Part shown: positions 37,661 through 46,121 of the stretch, in pieces | Position numbering within the stretch: position 1 is the first letter of the stretch | How the letters are laid out: every line of letters begins with the position of its first letter | From: Rhizobium ruizarguesonis | Lineage (GTDB): Bacteria > Pseudomonadota > Alphaproteobacteria > Rhizobiales > Rhizobiaceae | DNA length: 64,000 bases | Reading direction: 5' to 3' | Assembly (NCBI RefSeq): GCF_012349115.1 | Contig: NZ_PQIG01000133.1 | Location: 124,001-188,000 of the forward strand | Notes under the pieces: model-generated | The model's database searches: none | What the model saw: the letters and a program-made list of their open reading frames with translations, nothing else | Told to the model about the DNA's origin: nothing | Made by a program: the position numbers and the translations under genes

Positions 37661-38608
37661 ATGTTTTCTGAAACGCAAAGGCTCGCCGTGCCAGGGGCGT
37701 CGCTGGCCTATCATCATGCCGAGGCCGAAGCTGCGGCCCGCGGCATCCTATTGATATCGCATGGCTTGGCCGAACATTCGAAACGATACCGCTCCTTTGC
37801 CGAGGCGATGGCAGAGCGCGGCTATCACGTCTATGCCCACGATCATCGCGGCCACGGCGAGACGACGGCACCCGATGCGCCGATCGGCCGCTTTGCCCGG
37901 CGCGGCGGGGTCAAAAGGGTGATCGGCGACGTCATCGCCATGCGCGGCCACGCGGTCTCCCGCCATCCCGGTCTGCCGGTGACCCTCTTCGGCCATTCGA
38001 TGGGCGGCCTCATCGCCCTCAATGCAGCCGTCACGGCTCCGGCCGACTTCGATGCTGTCGCCGTCTGGAATTCGAATTTCGCCGTCGGCCTTGCCGGCCG
38101 CGCCGCCCAGGCGATCCTGCTTGCCGAGCGCATGCTGAAGGGCTCCGACGTGCCAAGCGGCCTGCTGCCGAAGCTCACCTTCGGCGCCTGGGGCAAATCC
38201 ATTGCCGGCCGCCGCACCGAGTTCGACTGGCTGTCGCGTCGTCCTGATGAAGTCGACAAATATGTCGCCGATCCGCTCTGCGGCTTCGACGCCTCAGTCT
38301 CTCTCTGGCTCGATCTCTTCGAGCTGACCTTCCGCGCGCCGCAAAAGATCCATCTCGATCGGCTGCCGCGGGACTTGCCGATCCATCTCGTCGGCGGCGG
38401 AGAGGACCCGGCGACGGAGCGGGGAAAAGCGGTGCTCTGGCTGTCAAACCATTTGAAAGGCCGGGGCTTCTCTCGTATCAGCACTCAGATATATCAGGAC
38501 GTGCGACACGAAACGCTGAACGAGATCGGCGCGGATGCGGCGATCGCAGCCTTCGCCGACTGGTGCGACGGCGGTCGCAAGATCCTGAGCGACCAATATC
38601 CTGAGTGA
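37661..38608 (+). CDS. Alpha/beta hydrolase (monoacylglycerol lipase/lysophospholipase-like, S33)
   Basis: A 315-residue cytoplasmic serine hydrolase. SHGLAEHSKRY is the oxyanion strand region, HDHRGHGET the conserved loop, FGHSMGGL the nucleophile elbow (Ser113), GGGEDPAT a likely acid residue, and DVRHETLNE the catalytic His. It resembles the Hydrolase_4 group that includes monoglyceride lipases and PldB. The start has GGGAGGATCC. It is the first of four closely spaced + genes (hydrolase, EamA, CoA-transferase, TPP enzyme), suggesting a common pathway. Confidence 0.88.
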   Translation: MFSETQRLAVPGASLAYHHAEAEAAARGILLISHGLAEHSKRYRSFAEAMAERGYHVYAHDHRGHGETTAPDAPIGRFARRGGVKRVIGDVIAMRGHAVSRHPGLPVTLFGHSMGGLIALNAAVTAPADFDAVAVWNSNFAVGLAGRAAQAILLAERMLKGSDVPSGLLPKLTFGAWGKSIAGRRTEFDWLSRRPDEVDKYVADPLCGFDASVSLWLDLFELTFRAPQKIHLDRLPRDLPIHLVGGGEDPATERGKAVLWLSNHLKGRGFSRISTQIYQDVRHETLNEIGADAAIAAFADWCDGGRKILSDQYPE

Positions 38609-38621
38609 CAAGGATTTTATC

Positions 38622-39578
38622 GTGAACAGCACCCCGACCCGACCCGTATCATCCACCTCCGACGTGATGACGGGGCTTGTGCTGATGTTCCTCTCGGTGA
38701 TGGTGTCGCCGCTCATCGATATTTTCGCCAAGCTTGCAATCACGACCGTGCCATCCGGCGAGATCACCGCCGGTCGCTTCGTCGTCCAAGCGCTCTGCAT
38801 GCTGCCGATCGTGATATGGCGGCGCAGCTTCGCCGAATTCTCCTGGCGCCAGAGCCTGTTCCATGCCATCCGCGGCGGGATCATTACCGTCTCGATGATC
38901 TCCTTCGTCACCACGCTGAAATATATGGCGGTCGCCGACGCGATCGCGATCTTCTTCGTAGAGCCGATCATGGTGACGATCCTCGGCGGCATCTTCCTCA
39001 AGGAGACGATCGGCTGGCGGCGCTATACCGCCTGCGGCGTCGGCTTCTTCGGGGCGATGCTGATCATCCAGCCGAGTTTCGAAGAGGTCGGCTACATCGC
39101 GCTTCTACCTGTCGTCAGTGCTCTTTGCATCGCGATCTTCGTGCTGATGACTCGCGCCCTCTCGCACAGGGAAGACCCCTGGTCGATGCAGTTCCAGATG
39201 AGCATCTGGGGCTTGCTCTTCTGTGCCGTCCTGCTTTTCCTGGGTCAGGCAACCGGCTCCGACCTCTTCGATCCGGTCATGCCGGAAGGCCGCGCCTGGT
39301 TCTATGTCGCCGGCGTCGGCGCGATGGCCGCAATCACCGGCATCCTCGGCGTCTACGCCTATCGCGCAGCACCGGCCTCGACGCTGGCGCCGCTGCAATA
39401 TTTGGAGATCGTTTCGGCAACGATCTTCGCCTGGCTGGTCTTCGGTGACTTTCCGGATGCCGTCAAATGGCTCGGCATTGCCATCATCGTGGCAGCGGGC
39501 TTCTACATCCTCTGGCGCGAGCGCCGCTTTGCTTCAAAGCCTGTATCCGATACATCTGAGGTGACGCTGGCGCCGTAG
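38622..39578 (+). CDS. EamA/DMT family transporter
   Basis: A 318-residue inner-membrane protein with ten helices in two EamA repeats. The second half of repeat one, EPIMVTILGGIFLKETIGWRRYTACGVGFFGAMLI, is characteristic. The GTG start is preceded by AAGGATTTTATC and lies 13 nt after the hydrolase stop, so translation is probably coupled. It may export a product or import a substrate of the CoA-transferase/TPP enzyme pair; the direction is unknown. Confidence 0.88.
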   Translation: MNSTPTRPVSSTSDVMTGLVLMFLSVMVSPLIDIFAKLAITTVPSGEITAGRFVVQALCMLPIVIWRRSFAEFSWRQSLFHAIRGGIITVSMISFVTTLKYMAVADAIAIFFVEPIMVTILGGIFLKETIGWRRYTACGVGFFGAMLIIQPSFEEVGYIALLPVVSALCIAIFVLMTRALSHREDPWSMQFQMSIWGLLFCAVLLFLGQATGSDLFDPVMPEGRAWFYVAGVGAMAAITGILGVYAYRAAPASTLAPLQYLEIVSATIFAWLVFGDFPDAVKWLGIAIIVAAGFYILWRERRFASKPVSDTSEVTLAP

Positions 39579-39595
39579 ATATTGCCGGGAGGAAC

Positions 39596-40798
39596 ATGAC
39601 AGAGACCGTGACCAAAAAGCCGCCGCTTGCCGGCATCCGGGTGATCGAGCTTGCCCGCGTGCTCGCCGGCCCCTGGGCGGGACAGATGCTCGCCGATCTC
39701 GGCGCCGACGTGATCAAGGTCGAAAACCCCGACGGCGGCGACGATACGCGCCAATGGGGGCCGCCCTTCGTCGAGGGCGCCGATGGCGAAAATCTCTCGG
39801 CCGCCTATTATCACGCGGCCAATCGCGGCAAGCGTTCCGTCACCGCCGATCTGAAGAGCGCCGAAGGCCAGGATTTCGTCCGCCGCCTCGTCTCCACCGC
39901 CGATGTGGTGATCGAGAATTTCAAAGTCGGCGGCCTCGCCAAATTCGGCCTCGATTACGACAGCCTGCGCAAGGTGAATCCGAAGCTCGTCTATTGCTCG
40001 ATCACCGGTTTCGGCCAGGACGGCCCCTATGCCCATCTCGCCGGCTACGACTACATCGTCCAGGGCATGTCCGGCTTCATGTCGATTACCGGTGAACCGG
40101 ACGGCCAGCCGATGAAGGCAGGTGTTGCCATCGCCGATATCTTCACCGGCATCTATGCCGTCTCGGCGATCGAAGCCGCCCTGATCCACGCCTTGAAGTC
40201 AGGTCAAGGCCAGTTGGTCGACATGGCCCTGCTCGACGTGCAATCGGCGGTGCTCGCCAATCAGAACATGAATTACCTGGTTTCCGGCGAGGCACCGACC
40301 CGCCTCGGCAATGCCCACCCCAATATCTCGCCCTATGAGGTCGTGCCGACGGCGGACGGGTACCTCATCCTCGCAGTTGGAAACGACGGCCAGTTCCGTC
40401 GCCTCTGCAGCATCCTCGGCCTGGAGGCCATCGCCGGCGACGAGCGTTTCGCCACCAACAAAGCCCGCGTCGGCAATCGCGCCGAGGTGCGCCGCCTCAT
40501 CTCCACCGAGACGCTGAAGTGGCAGAAGGCGGATCTGCTGAAGGCCTGCGAGGAGAATTCAGTTCCATCAGGCGCAATCAACACGATCGAGGAAATGTTC
40601 GCCCATCCGCAGGTGCAGGCCCGCGGCCTGCGCATCGACCTTGCGGATGCCGCCGGCACCGTGATCCCCGGTGTCAGGACGCCCGTGGTGCTGTCGGAGA
40701 CGCCGCTGCGTTATATCAGGCCGAGCCCGCGTCTCGGCGAACACCAGGCAGAAATTCTGGCGGAACTCGCCGAGCGCGAGAGGAAGGCATCGTCATGA
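39596..40798 (+). CDS. CaiB/BaiF (class III) CoA-transferase
   Basis: A 400-residue cytoplasmic enzyme moving CoA between acyl carboxylates. PPLAGIRVIELARVLAGPWAGQMLADLGADVIKVE is the family N terminus; VENFKVGGLAKFGLDY and CSITGFGQDGPYA follow, and the catalytic Asp is in VDMALLDVQ. The interlocked dimer of this class is expected. The start has GGGAGGAAC. The stop is within a 17-bp tandem duplication that also carries the next start. Pairing with a TPP enzyme recalls formyl-CoA transferase/oxalyl-CoA decarboxylase, but specificity is not shown. Confidence 0.9.
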   Translation: MTETVTKKPPLAGIRVIELARVLAGPWAGQMLADLGADVIKVENPDGGDDTRQWGPPFVEGADGENLSAAYYHAANRGKRSVTADLKSAEGQDFVRRLVSTADVVIENFKVGGLAKFGLDYDSLRKVNPKLVYCSITGFGQDGPYAHLAGYDYIVQGMSGFMSITGEPDGQPMKAGVAIADIFTGIYAVSAIEAALIHALKSGQGQLVDMALLDVQSAVLANQNMNYLVSGEAPTRLGNAHPNISPYEVVPTADGYLILAVGNDGQFRRLCSILGLEAIAGDERFATNKARVGNRAEVRRLISTETLKWQKADLLKACEENSVPSGAINTIEEMFAHPQVQARGLRIDLADAAGTVIPGVRTPVVLSETPLRYIRPSPRLGEHQAEILAELAERERKASS

Positions 40799-40817
40799 AG
40801 AAGGCATTGTCATGAAG
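40784..40817. repeat. 17-bp tandem duplication at a start codon
   Basis: AAGGCATCGTCATGAAG (40784) is followed directly by AAGGCATTGTCATGAAG (40801), one mismatch. Each copy has an ATGAAG; the first ATG yields only the six-residue frame MKKALS ending at 40815, the second starts the TPP enzyme. Confidence 0.9.
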
Positions 40818-42470
40818 AAGACGGGCGGAGAACTGATCGTCGAGGCGCTGAAGGCGAACGGCGTCAGGCGTCTCTCCTGCGTGCCCGGCGAGAGCTTCCT
40901 CGCCGTGCTCGACGCGTTGCGCGACAGCGATATCGACGTCCTTGTCTGCCGCCAGGAGGGCGGAGCGGCGATGATGGCGGATTGTTGGGGCAGGCTGACC
41001 GGCGAACCCGGCATCTGCATGGTGACCCGCGGCCCCGGCGCCACCAACGCCTCCGCCGGCCTGCATATCGCTAAGCAGGACTCGATCCCGATGATCCTGT
41101 TTATCGGCCAGGTGCAGCGCGAAGCACGTGAGCGCGAGGCCTTCCAGGAGGTCGAGTTCCGCCGCGCCTTCACCGAATTCGCCAAATGGGTGGGCGAGAT
41201 CGACGATGCCGCCCGTATTCCCGAATTCGTCACCCGCGCCTTTGCGGTCGCAACTTCCGGCCGTCCCGGCCCTGTGGTGCTGACGCTGCCGGAGGACATG
41301 CTGCGCGATGAGGTCGAAGCACCCCGCGCCAGGCACTATGCCACCGTCGAGGCCCATCCCGGCCGCCGCCAGGTCGACGATCTCTATGTAAGACTGCTGA
41401 AGGCCGAGCGGCCAATGGTAATCCTTGGCGGTACGCGCTGGGATGCCGATGCGGTCGCCGATTTTCAGAGCTTCGCCGAACGTTTTCACCTGCCTGTCGG
41501 CTGCTCCTTTCGCCGGCAGATGCTGTTCGATCATCTCCATCCCTGCTACGCCGGCGATGTCGGTATCGGCATCAATCCGGCGCTGGCAAAGGAGATCAGG
41601 GAGAGCGACCTGCTGATCCTGCTTGGCAGCCGCATGTCGGAAATGCCGTCCTCGTCCTATACGCTGATCGATATCCCCTACCCCCAGCAATCGCTGGTGC
41701 ATATCTATCCCGACCCTTCCGAGCTCGGCCGCGTCTACCGTCCGGATCTTGCCATCTGCGCGGCACCTGCCGATTTCGTCGCCGCACTCGCCGATCTGGA
41801 AGCGCCGGCCGAACCGCTCTGGGCGGAGCGCACCACCCGCCTGCACCAGGCCTATCTCGCCTGGTCGAAGCCGCCCTTGAGCGGACCGGGCGCCGTCCAG
41901 ATGGGGCCGATCATGGAATGGCTGGAGGCCAATACCGGGCCGCAGACGATCTTCACCAATGGTGCGGGCAACTACGCCACCTGGGTGCACCGCTTCCATC
42001 GTTTTCGCCGCTTCAACACCCAAGCCGCCCCCACCTCCGGGTCAATGGGTTACGGCCTGCCGGCCGCCGTCGCCGCCAAGCGTCTCTTTCCCGAGCGCGA
42101 GGTCATCTGTTTTGCCGGCGACGGCTGCTTCCTGATGCACGGCCAGGAATTCGCCACCGCCATCCGCTACGGCCTGCCGATCATCGCAGTTGTCGTCAAC
42201 AACGGCATCTACGGGACGATCCGCATGCATCAGGAGCGCGAGTATCCCGGCCGCGTCAGCAGCACCGATCTGACCAATCCCGACTTCGCGGCCCTTGCCC
42301 GCGCCTATGGCGGCCACGGCGAGACGGTGGAGACGACGGCGGATTTCGCCCCGGCCTTCGAGCGGGCACGCGCCAGCAGCAAGCCGGCAATCATCGAGGT
42401 CAAGCTCGATCCTGAAGCGATCACACCGACACGCACGCTCTCCGAAATCGCGCAAACAAAAAGCCGGTGA
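40812..42470 (+). CDS. Thiamine-diphosphate-dependent enzyme, acetolactate synthase/oxalyl-CoA decarboxylase-like
   Basis: A 552-residue enzyme with the three-domain TPP architecture. The catalytic Glu is in VCRQEGGAAMMA of the N-terminal PYR domain, the middle domain has VILGGTRW, and the C-terminal PP domain has the GDGCFL...VNNGIYG TPP-Mg motif. No regulatory subunit is adjacent and ilvH is absent, so biosynthetic AHAS is unlikely. With the CoA-transferase it may carry out decarboxylation or C-C cleavage of an acyl-CoA. The final codons lie in the arm of a terminator hairpin for the opposite strand. Confidence 0.88.
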   Translation: MKKTGGELIVEALKANGVRRLSCVPGESFLAVLDALRDSDIDVLVCRQEGGAAMMADCWGRLTGEPGICMVTRGPGATNASAGLHIAKQDSIPMILFIGQVQREAREREAFQEVEFRRAFTEFAKWVGEIDDAARIPEFVTRAFAVATSGRPGPVVLTLPEDMLRDEVEAPRARHYATVEAHPGRRQVDDLYVRLLKAERPMVILGGTRWDADAVADFQSFAERFHLPVGCSFRRQMLFDHLHPCYAGDVGIGINPALAKEIRESDLLILLGSRMSEMPSSSYTLIDIPYPQQSLVHIYPDPSELGRVYRPDLAICAAPADFVAALADLEAPAEPLWAERTTRLHQAYLAWSKPPLSGPGAVQMGPIMEWLEANTGPQTIFTNGAGNYATWVHRFHRFRRFNTQAAPTSGSMGYGLPAAVAAKRLFPEREVICFAGDGCFLMHGQEFATAIRYGLPIIAVVVNNGIYGTIRMHQEREYPGRVSSTDLTNPDFAALARAYGGHGETVETTADFAPAFERARASSKPAIIEVKLDPEAITPTRTLSEIAQTKSR

Positions 42471-42493
42471 GCACGCGCAGTGCTCACCGGCTT
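42461..42493 (-). terminator. Terminator of the RidA transcript, overlapping the TPP-enzyme stop
   Basis: AAGCCGGTGAGCAC and GTGCTCACCGGCTT form a 14-bp perfect stem with a 5-nt loop. Only the minus strand has a following U-run (TTTGTTTG), so it best serves the convergent minus transcript. The left arm contains the TGA (42468-42470) of the + strand TPP-enzyme gene. Confidence 0.8.
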
Positions 42494-42517
42494 CAGGCAA
42501 TCGGAATGGTACGACTT

Positions 42518-42623
42518 AGAGCGGTTCAGCTTTTCATAGAAGCGCAGAGCCGCTCTAATCTTTTGTTTTTTTGCGCAATCCCGGACGGAAAACCGCTTCG
42601 CACTTTTCCTGGAGTTGCTCTAG
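42518..42623. repeat. Dispersed rhizobial repeat, copy 2
   Basis: Its reverse complement aligns with 17349-17450: GAGCAACTCCAGGAAAAGTGCG, GCGGTTTTCCGTCCGGGATTGCG, an A-rich spacer, then a hairpin (AGAGCGGC... / ...CCGCTCT). The right edge CTCTAG supplies the TAG stop of ridA. Confidence 0.75.
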
Positions 42624-42964
42624 TCGAGTGCGGCCGTGATGATAAACTCGACCTTGTATTTCGGCGCAGCGAGCTTGGCTTCGCTGGTGGCGCGGGCTGG
42701 CGGGTTGGCTGGATCGATCCAGCCTTCCCAGACGGCGTTCATCTCGGCGAAATCGGCGATATCGGAGAGGTAGATGATCGTCTGCAGGATCTTCGACTTG
42801 CTGCTGCCTGATGCAGCCAGCAGGCGGTCGACTTCGGCAAGCGAGGACTTGCACTGATCGGTAACGCTTTCGCCCTCGCCGACCTGGCCTGCGAGATAGA
42901 CCGTGTTGCCGTGAATGACGGCGCCGCTCATGCGCGAGCCGACGTCGATACGCTTGATGCTCAT
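42620..42964 (-). CDS. RidA/YjgF/YER057c family protein
   Basis: A 114-residue RidA-fold protein; relatives deaminate reactive enamine/imine intermediates. VYLAGQVGEG, VDRLLAASGSSKSKILQTIIYLSDIADFAEMNAVWEGW and the NPPARATSEAKLAAPKYKVEFIITA end cover the family; the Arg of PPARAT is the substrate-binding arginine. The ATG at 42964 has an AGGAGA ribosome site. It follows the DUF442 gene in the same direction with a 73-nt gap. The TAG stop lies at the boundary of a dispersed repeat. Confidence 0.92.
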   Translation of the reverse strand: MSIKRIDVGSRMSGAVIHGNTVYLAGQVGEGESVTDQCKSSLAEVDRLLAASGSSKSKILQTIIYLSDIADFAEMNAVWEGWIDPANPPARATSEAKLAAPKYKVEFIITAALD

Positions 42965-43037
42965 TATAGTCTCCTGAGTGAATGGAAGGTGGCGGCGCTG
43001 AGGTTCAACGCCGGAAAATCGGTCCCCCGGAACGGGC

Positions 43038-43376
43038 TCAATTACGGATATGGTGGGTCTTCTGGTAAATCGCCGTCGAGCGTGCGCCGGAGCGGCAATA
43101 GCCAAGCATCGGCCGCGGGAATTCATCGAGCGCGTCGACCATGCCCTGCACGGCTTCCTCGGTCACGCCCATCGGTCCAACCGGCACATGGGCGATCTCG
43201 AGGCCAAGCTCCTTGGCGCGCGCCTCGATGACGGAGAACGACGTCTGGTCGGGACTTTCGTGGTCTGGACGGTGACAGACGATCGATTTGAACCCCAGCG
43301 CCTTGATCTCGTCGAGCTCCTCCAGCGTGATCTGGCCCGAAACCGAATATTCATCGTCGATCTGGCGAATATCCAT
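43038..43376 (-). CDS. DUF442 / TIGR01244 family, protein-tyrosine-phosphatase-like protein
   Basis: A 112-residue protein with a dual-specificity-phosphatase-like fold. EYSVSGQITLEELDEIKALGFKSIVCHRPDHE at the N terminus and the phosphate-loop-like CRSGARS (Cys-x5-Arg) near the C terminus define the family. Related domains are fused to beta-lactamase-like sulfur dioxygenases (Blh) in some bacteria. Function unproven; phosphatase or sulfurtransferase activity is possible. The ATG has a GAGGAGA ribosome site. It sits between DUF4432 and RidA genes. Confidence 0.85.
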   Translation of the reverse strand: MDIRQIDDEYSVSGQITLEELDEIKALGFKSIVCHRPDHESPDQTSFSVIEARAKELGLEIAHVPVGPMGVTEEAVQGMVDALDEFPRPMLGYCRSGARSTAIYQKTHHIRN

Positions 43377-43447
43377 CGTCTTGTCTCCTCAAAAATCGTG
43401 GGCTGAAGGTCTACGACGGAGGTCTGCCAGCGTCAACAACACTTCGC

Positions 43448-44287
43448 TCACAGGAAGGCAAAGGTCAGCGCATAGCTGCGGCTCTCGCCGGGCGCCAGCA
43501 TGTTGAACTCACCGGCTGCCTGAAGCTCGTCGCGCGATATCCAGCGATGCGACACCGGCTCGATACCGATGATATGGGCCGGCGCCTTCTGGTTTCGCCA
43601 GACCTGCAGATGGGGCAGCGTGTCGGCGCGGAAGCGCACGCGCAGCGTCCTGCCGCCGATCGCGGCGATCGGTCCGAGGCGAACCTCTGCGAAACCCTCC
43701 TTCGCAGCCGGCGCCGCAACGCAGAAGATGCCGCCGGGCTCCTCGCCGAACGCCCAGGGGAAACCGCCATTCTCCAGCATCCGACCTTCAAGCCGCGTGC
43801 CCTCGTCCAGCCATTTGCCGCCGGTGTTCATGTGGTACATCAGGAAGGTCGGCACCGTCCGATCGCTCGTATTGACGACCCGGTCCTCAAGCCGCACTTC
43901 GCCGGTCGCCCCATCGATCCGCCACAGCCGCTCGATGCGCTGTGGCAGTCCTTCGACGGTGGTGATGTCGATATCGGCGCGGCATTCGGCATGGCCATTC
44001 TCGAACTTCGTCCATAGCACTTTTGCCGCATGGCCGGAGGCCGATCCGTGCAGCGGATAGACCTTGCCGTCATCCCGACCGGGAATTGGCTGGCGGTGGC
44101 GGATATGATCCGGGCCGCAGGTGAAGAGAAAGCCTTCGAGCGAGTGATCGATTCGCGCATCACCGTCGTCGGGAATGGCGCGTTTCGGCGCGATGTCGAC
44201 ACCGTCGACGATGCATCCGCCGATATCCAGCACCGATGTTTCGTCCAGCATCAGGCGCGGCCCGCTTGCGGCGGCAAATTCGATCAT
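43448..44287 (-). CDS. DUF4432 / aldose-1-epimerase-like protein
   Basis: A 279-residue protein with the galactose-mutarotase-like beta-sandwich pattern: LHGSASGHAAKVLW near residue 85, LWRIDGATGEVRLEDRVVN, FLMYHMNTGG (a His in the active-site region) and the C-terminal EPVSHRW. The family probably binds or epimerises a sugar, but no specific activity is known. The ATG at 44287 has GAGGAGA 5 nt upstream. The leader between promoter and gene contains two large palindromes (44318-44422), so expression may be modulated by RNA structure. Confidence 0.75.
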   Translation of the reverse strand: MIEFAAASGPRLMLDETSVLDIGGCIVDGVDIAPKRAIPDDGDARIDHSLEGFLFTCGPDHIRHRQPIPGRDDGKVYPLHGSASGHAAKVLWTKFENGHAECRADIDITTVEGLPQRIERLWRIDGATGEVRLEDRVVNTSDRTVPTFLMYHMNTGGKWLDEGTRLEGRMLENGGFPWAFGEEPGGIFCVAAPAAKEGFAEVRLGPIAAIGGRTLRVRFRADTLPHLQVWRNQKAPAHIIGIEPVSHRWISRDELQAAGEFNMLAPGESRSYALTFAFL

Positions 44288-44317
44288 CACGGTCTCCTCG
44301 GGGAATAATCGGCCCTT

Positions 44318-44422
44318 AGAGCGCCGTGCGTCCTTTCGGACGCACAAAGGACGCTCTAACACTTTGAATTGACGCATCCTGCTTTCCGAAAATCCAATCC
44401 GATTTTCGGAAAGCAGGATGCG
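44318..44422. repeat. Composite palindromic repeat: family B element plus a 21-bp-stem hairpin
   Basis: First part (44318-44357): nested stems AGAGCG / CGCTCT and GTGCGTCC / GGACGCAC. Second part (44373-44422): a perfect 21-bp stem, left arm beginning CGCATCCTGCTTTCCG and right arm ending CGGAAAGCAGGATGCG, with an 8-nt loop. The first part matches 18637-18690 and 32891-32921. The element lies in the leader of the DUF4432 gene. Confidence 0.8.
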
Positions 44423-44647
44423 CTAGCGTTAGGTTTCGCGTCGCCATTCGTCAATCGGCGTCGCCTCCATCTTGTGCTTTTGCAGCAACCATGGATTTTG
44501 CGGAACTGACACAAGGACGCAAACGTTTATGAGTAAAAGGAAATCTTAGTGATTTTCATATTTTGTTCAGCACGGTTTCATAAATTCCACACTAGCGTCA
44601 AAATTGGCATGTGTGTGTCTGCCCAGTCACTGTTCGAGGTATGAGAC
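44423..44647. other. Remainder of the 360-bp divergent intergenic region, no gene seen
   Basis: An AT-richer stretch between the palindromes and the L,D-transpeptidase start. It must hold the promoter of that gene (for example around TTTTCATATTTTGTTCAG at 44554-44571). No open frame or structured RNA was recognised. Confidence 0.5.
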
Positions 44648-46048
44648 GTGAATCGCTTTTTGAAGTCGGCATTTTGCTTCGCGGCCGTCCTGGCTGCCCT
44701 TGCGGCTGCAGCGCCGGAGGCAGGCGCGCAGCAGTTCCGCGATCGCCGCCAGAGCGATATCGTGCTTGTGACGCCGAGCGGCGAAATCCTCGACTATGTT
44801 CCAGCTGGCTATATCTACGCCCGGGACCGTAGCGGCAATCGCGTGTTGATCGACGGCTACGGCAATGTCGTCGCCACCGAGATGCGCGCGCGGGGCTACT
44901 ATCCGCCGCGGCCGGGACCGCGGGAGGTCTATAACGACCAGTATGGCAACGACCCCTATTATTCCGACAACAATCCCGATGGCGATACACGTTATTCAGA
45001 GCGCGGCGCCGTCACCGGCGGCATTCCGCGCGATGCCGAGATCGAACGCCGGCCGCTCGGTGAGCAGCCCTATCCCGATGATAACAGCATCGGCAATCCG
45101 CAGCCTAGCGACGATTATGCCTCGATCGACCCGGACCAGCAGATCCCGCCCGCCGACCAGCCGAACGCCGCACCCGATGAGCCCGTCATCACGCTGAAGA
45201 ACAAGTCGAAGCCCGAGATCGTCGCATTGCAGGTCTTCCTCGATCGCGCCGGCATCTCTCCCGGCGTCATCGACGGCCATATGGGCTCGAACGTCACCAA
45301 GGGGATCTATGCCTATGACCAGATGACCGGCTCGAAGCTCGATCCCAACGACACCGATGCCATTCTGGAAGAGCTGCGCATGAACGGCGGCCTGCCCGTC
45401 ATCAGCTACACGATCACGCCGGCCGATGCTGCTGGCCCCTTCGTCGCTGAGATCCCGGAAGATTATTCGCACAAGGCGCTGCTACCGTCGCTCGCCTACA
45501 CCTCGACCACCGAAATGCTGGCCGAACGCTTCCACATGGATGAGGCCTTTCTCAAGGAGATGAACCCCGGTGCCGATTTCACAGTTGCAGGCACCGTCAT
45601 CAAGGTCGTCAATCCGGGCGAGCCGAAGAGCGGTGAAGTTGCCCGCATCATCGCCGACAAGGGCCGCAAGCAGGTCTTCGCCTATGACGGCGCCGGCAAT
45701 CTCCTCGCCGCCTATCCGGCATCGATCGGCTCCACCGACACCCCCTCTCCGTCGGGCTTGGTAAATGTCGAGCGTGTCGCCCTCAATCCCGGTTATACCT
45801 ATAATCCGAAGATCAATTTCCAGCAGGGTGCCAACGACAAGATCCTCAACATCCCGCCCGGCCCGAACGGCCCCGTCGGCACAGTCTGGATGGCGCTTTC
45901 CAAGCCGACATACGGCATTCACGGCACGCCCGAACCCTCGAAGATCGGCCGCACCCAGAGCCACGGCTGCATCCGTCTGACCAACTGGGATGCGACAGAG
46001 CTTGCCAAGATGGTCAAGCCGGGAGTGACGGTCGAATTCGTCGACTGA
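44648..46048 (+). CDS. L,D-transpeptidase (YkuD) with peptidoglycan-binding and LysM-like domains
   Basis: A 466-residue periplasmic enzyme forming 3-3 crosslinks or attaching proteins to peptidoglycan. A signal peptide (residues 1-27, ending AGAQQ) is followed by a Tyr/Asp/Pro-rich low-complexity region. Next come a peptidoglycan-binding segment (VALQVFLDRAGISPGVIDGHMG), a LysM-like stretch (EMLAERFHMDEAFLKEMNPG) and the YkuD domain with IHGTPEPSKIG and the nucleophile Cys441 in SHGCIRL. The GTG start is inferred from the signal peptide; the ribosome site is poor. Confidence 0.92.
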   Translation: MNRFLKSAFCFAAVLAALAAAAPEAGAQQFRDRRQSDIVLVTPSGEILDYVPAGYIYARDRSGNRVLIDGYGNVVATEMRARGYYPPRPGPREVYNDQYGNDPYYSDNNPDGDTRYSERGAVTGGIPRDAEIERRPLGEQPYPDDNSIGNPQPSDDYASIDPDQQIPPADQPNAAPDEPVITLKNKSKPEIVALQVFLDRAGISPGVIDGHMGSNVTKGIYAYDQMTGSKLDPNDTDAILEELRMNGGLPVISYTITPADAAGPFVAEIPEDYSHKALLPSLAYTSTTEMLAERFHMDEAFLKEMNPGADFTVAGTVIKVVNPGEPKSGEVARIIADKGRKQVFAYDGAGNLLAAYPASIGSTDTPSPSGLVNVERVALNPGYTYNPKINFQQGANDKILNIPPGPNGPVGTVWMALSKPTYGIHGTPEPSKIGRTQSHGCIRLTNWDATELAKMVKPGVTVEFVD

Positions 46049-46066
46049 AATCATTCTCGCGATAGA

Positions 46067-46104
46067 AACGACAAGGCCGCCGCATCGCTCCGGCGGCCTT
46101 GTCG
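46067..46104. terminator. Bidirectional terminator between the L,D-transpeptidase and parA-like genes
   Basis: AACGACAAGGCCGCCG and CGGCGGCCTTGTCGTT form a 16-bp stem with an 8-nt loop; T-rich sequence follows on +. It serves the convergent genes on both sides. Confidence 0.85.
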
Positions 46105-46121
46105 TTTCATGTGAGAGATGT

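Noticed and set aside
40795-40815. Six-codon frame MKKALS
   Set aside because: Best explained as a by-product of the 17-bp tandem duplication, not a leader peptide.
40812-42470. Call as biosynthetic acetolactate synthase (ilvB/ilvI)
   Set aside because: No small regulatory subunit gene and no isoleucine/valine genes nearby; context with a CoA-transferase points elsewhere.
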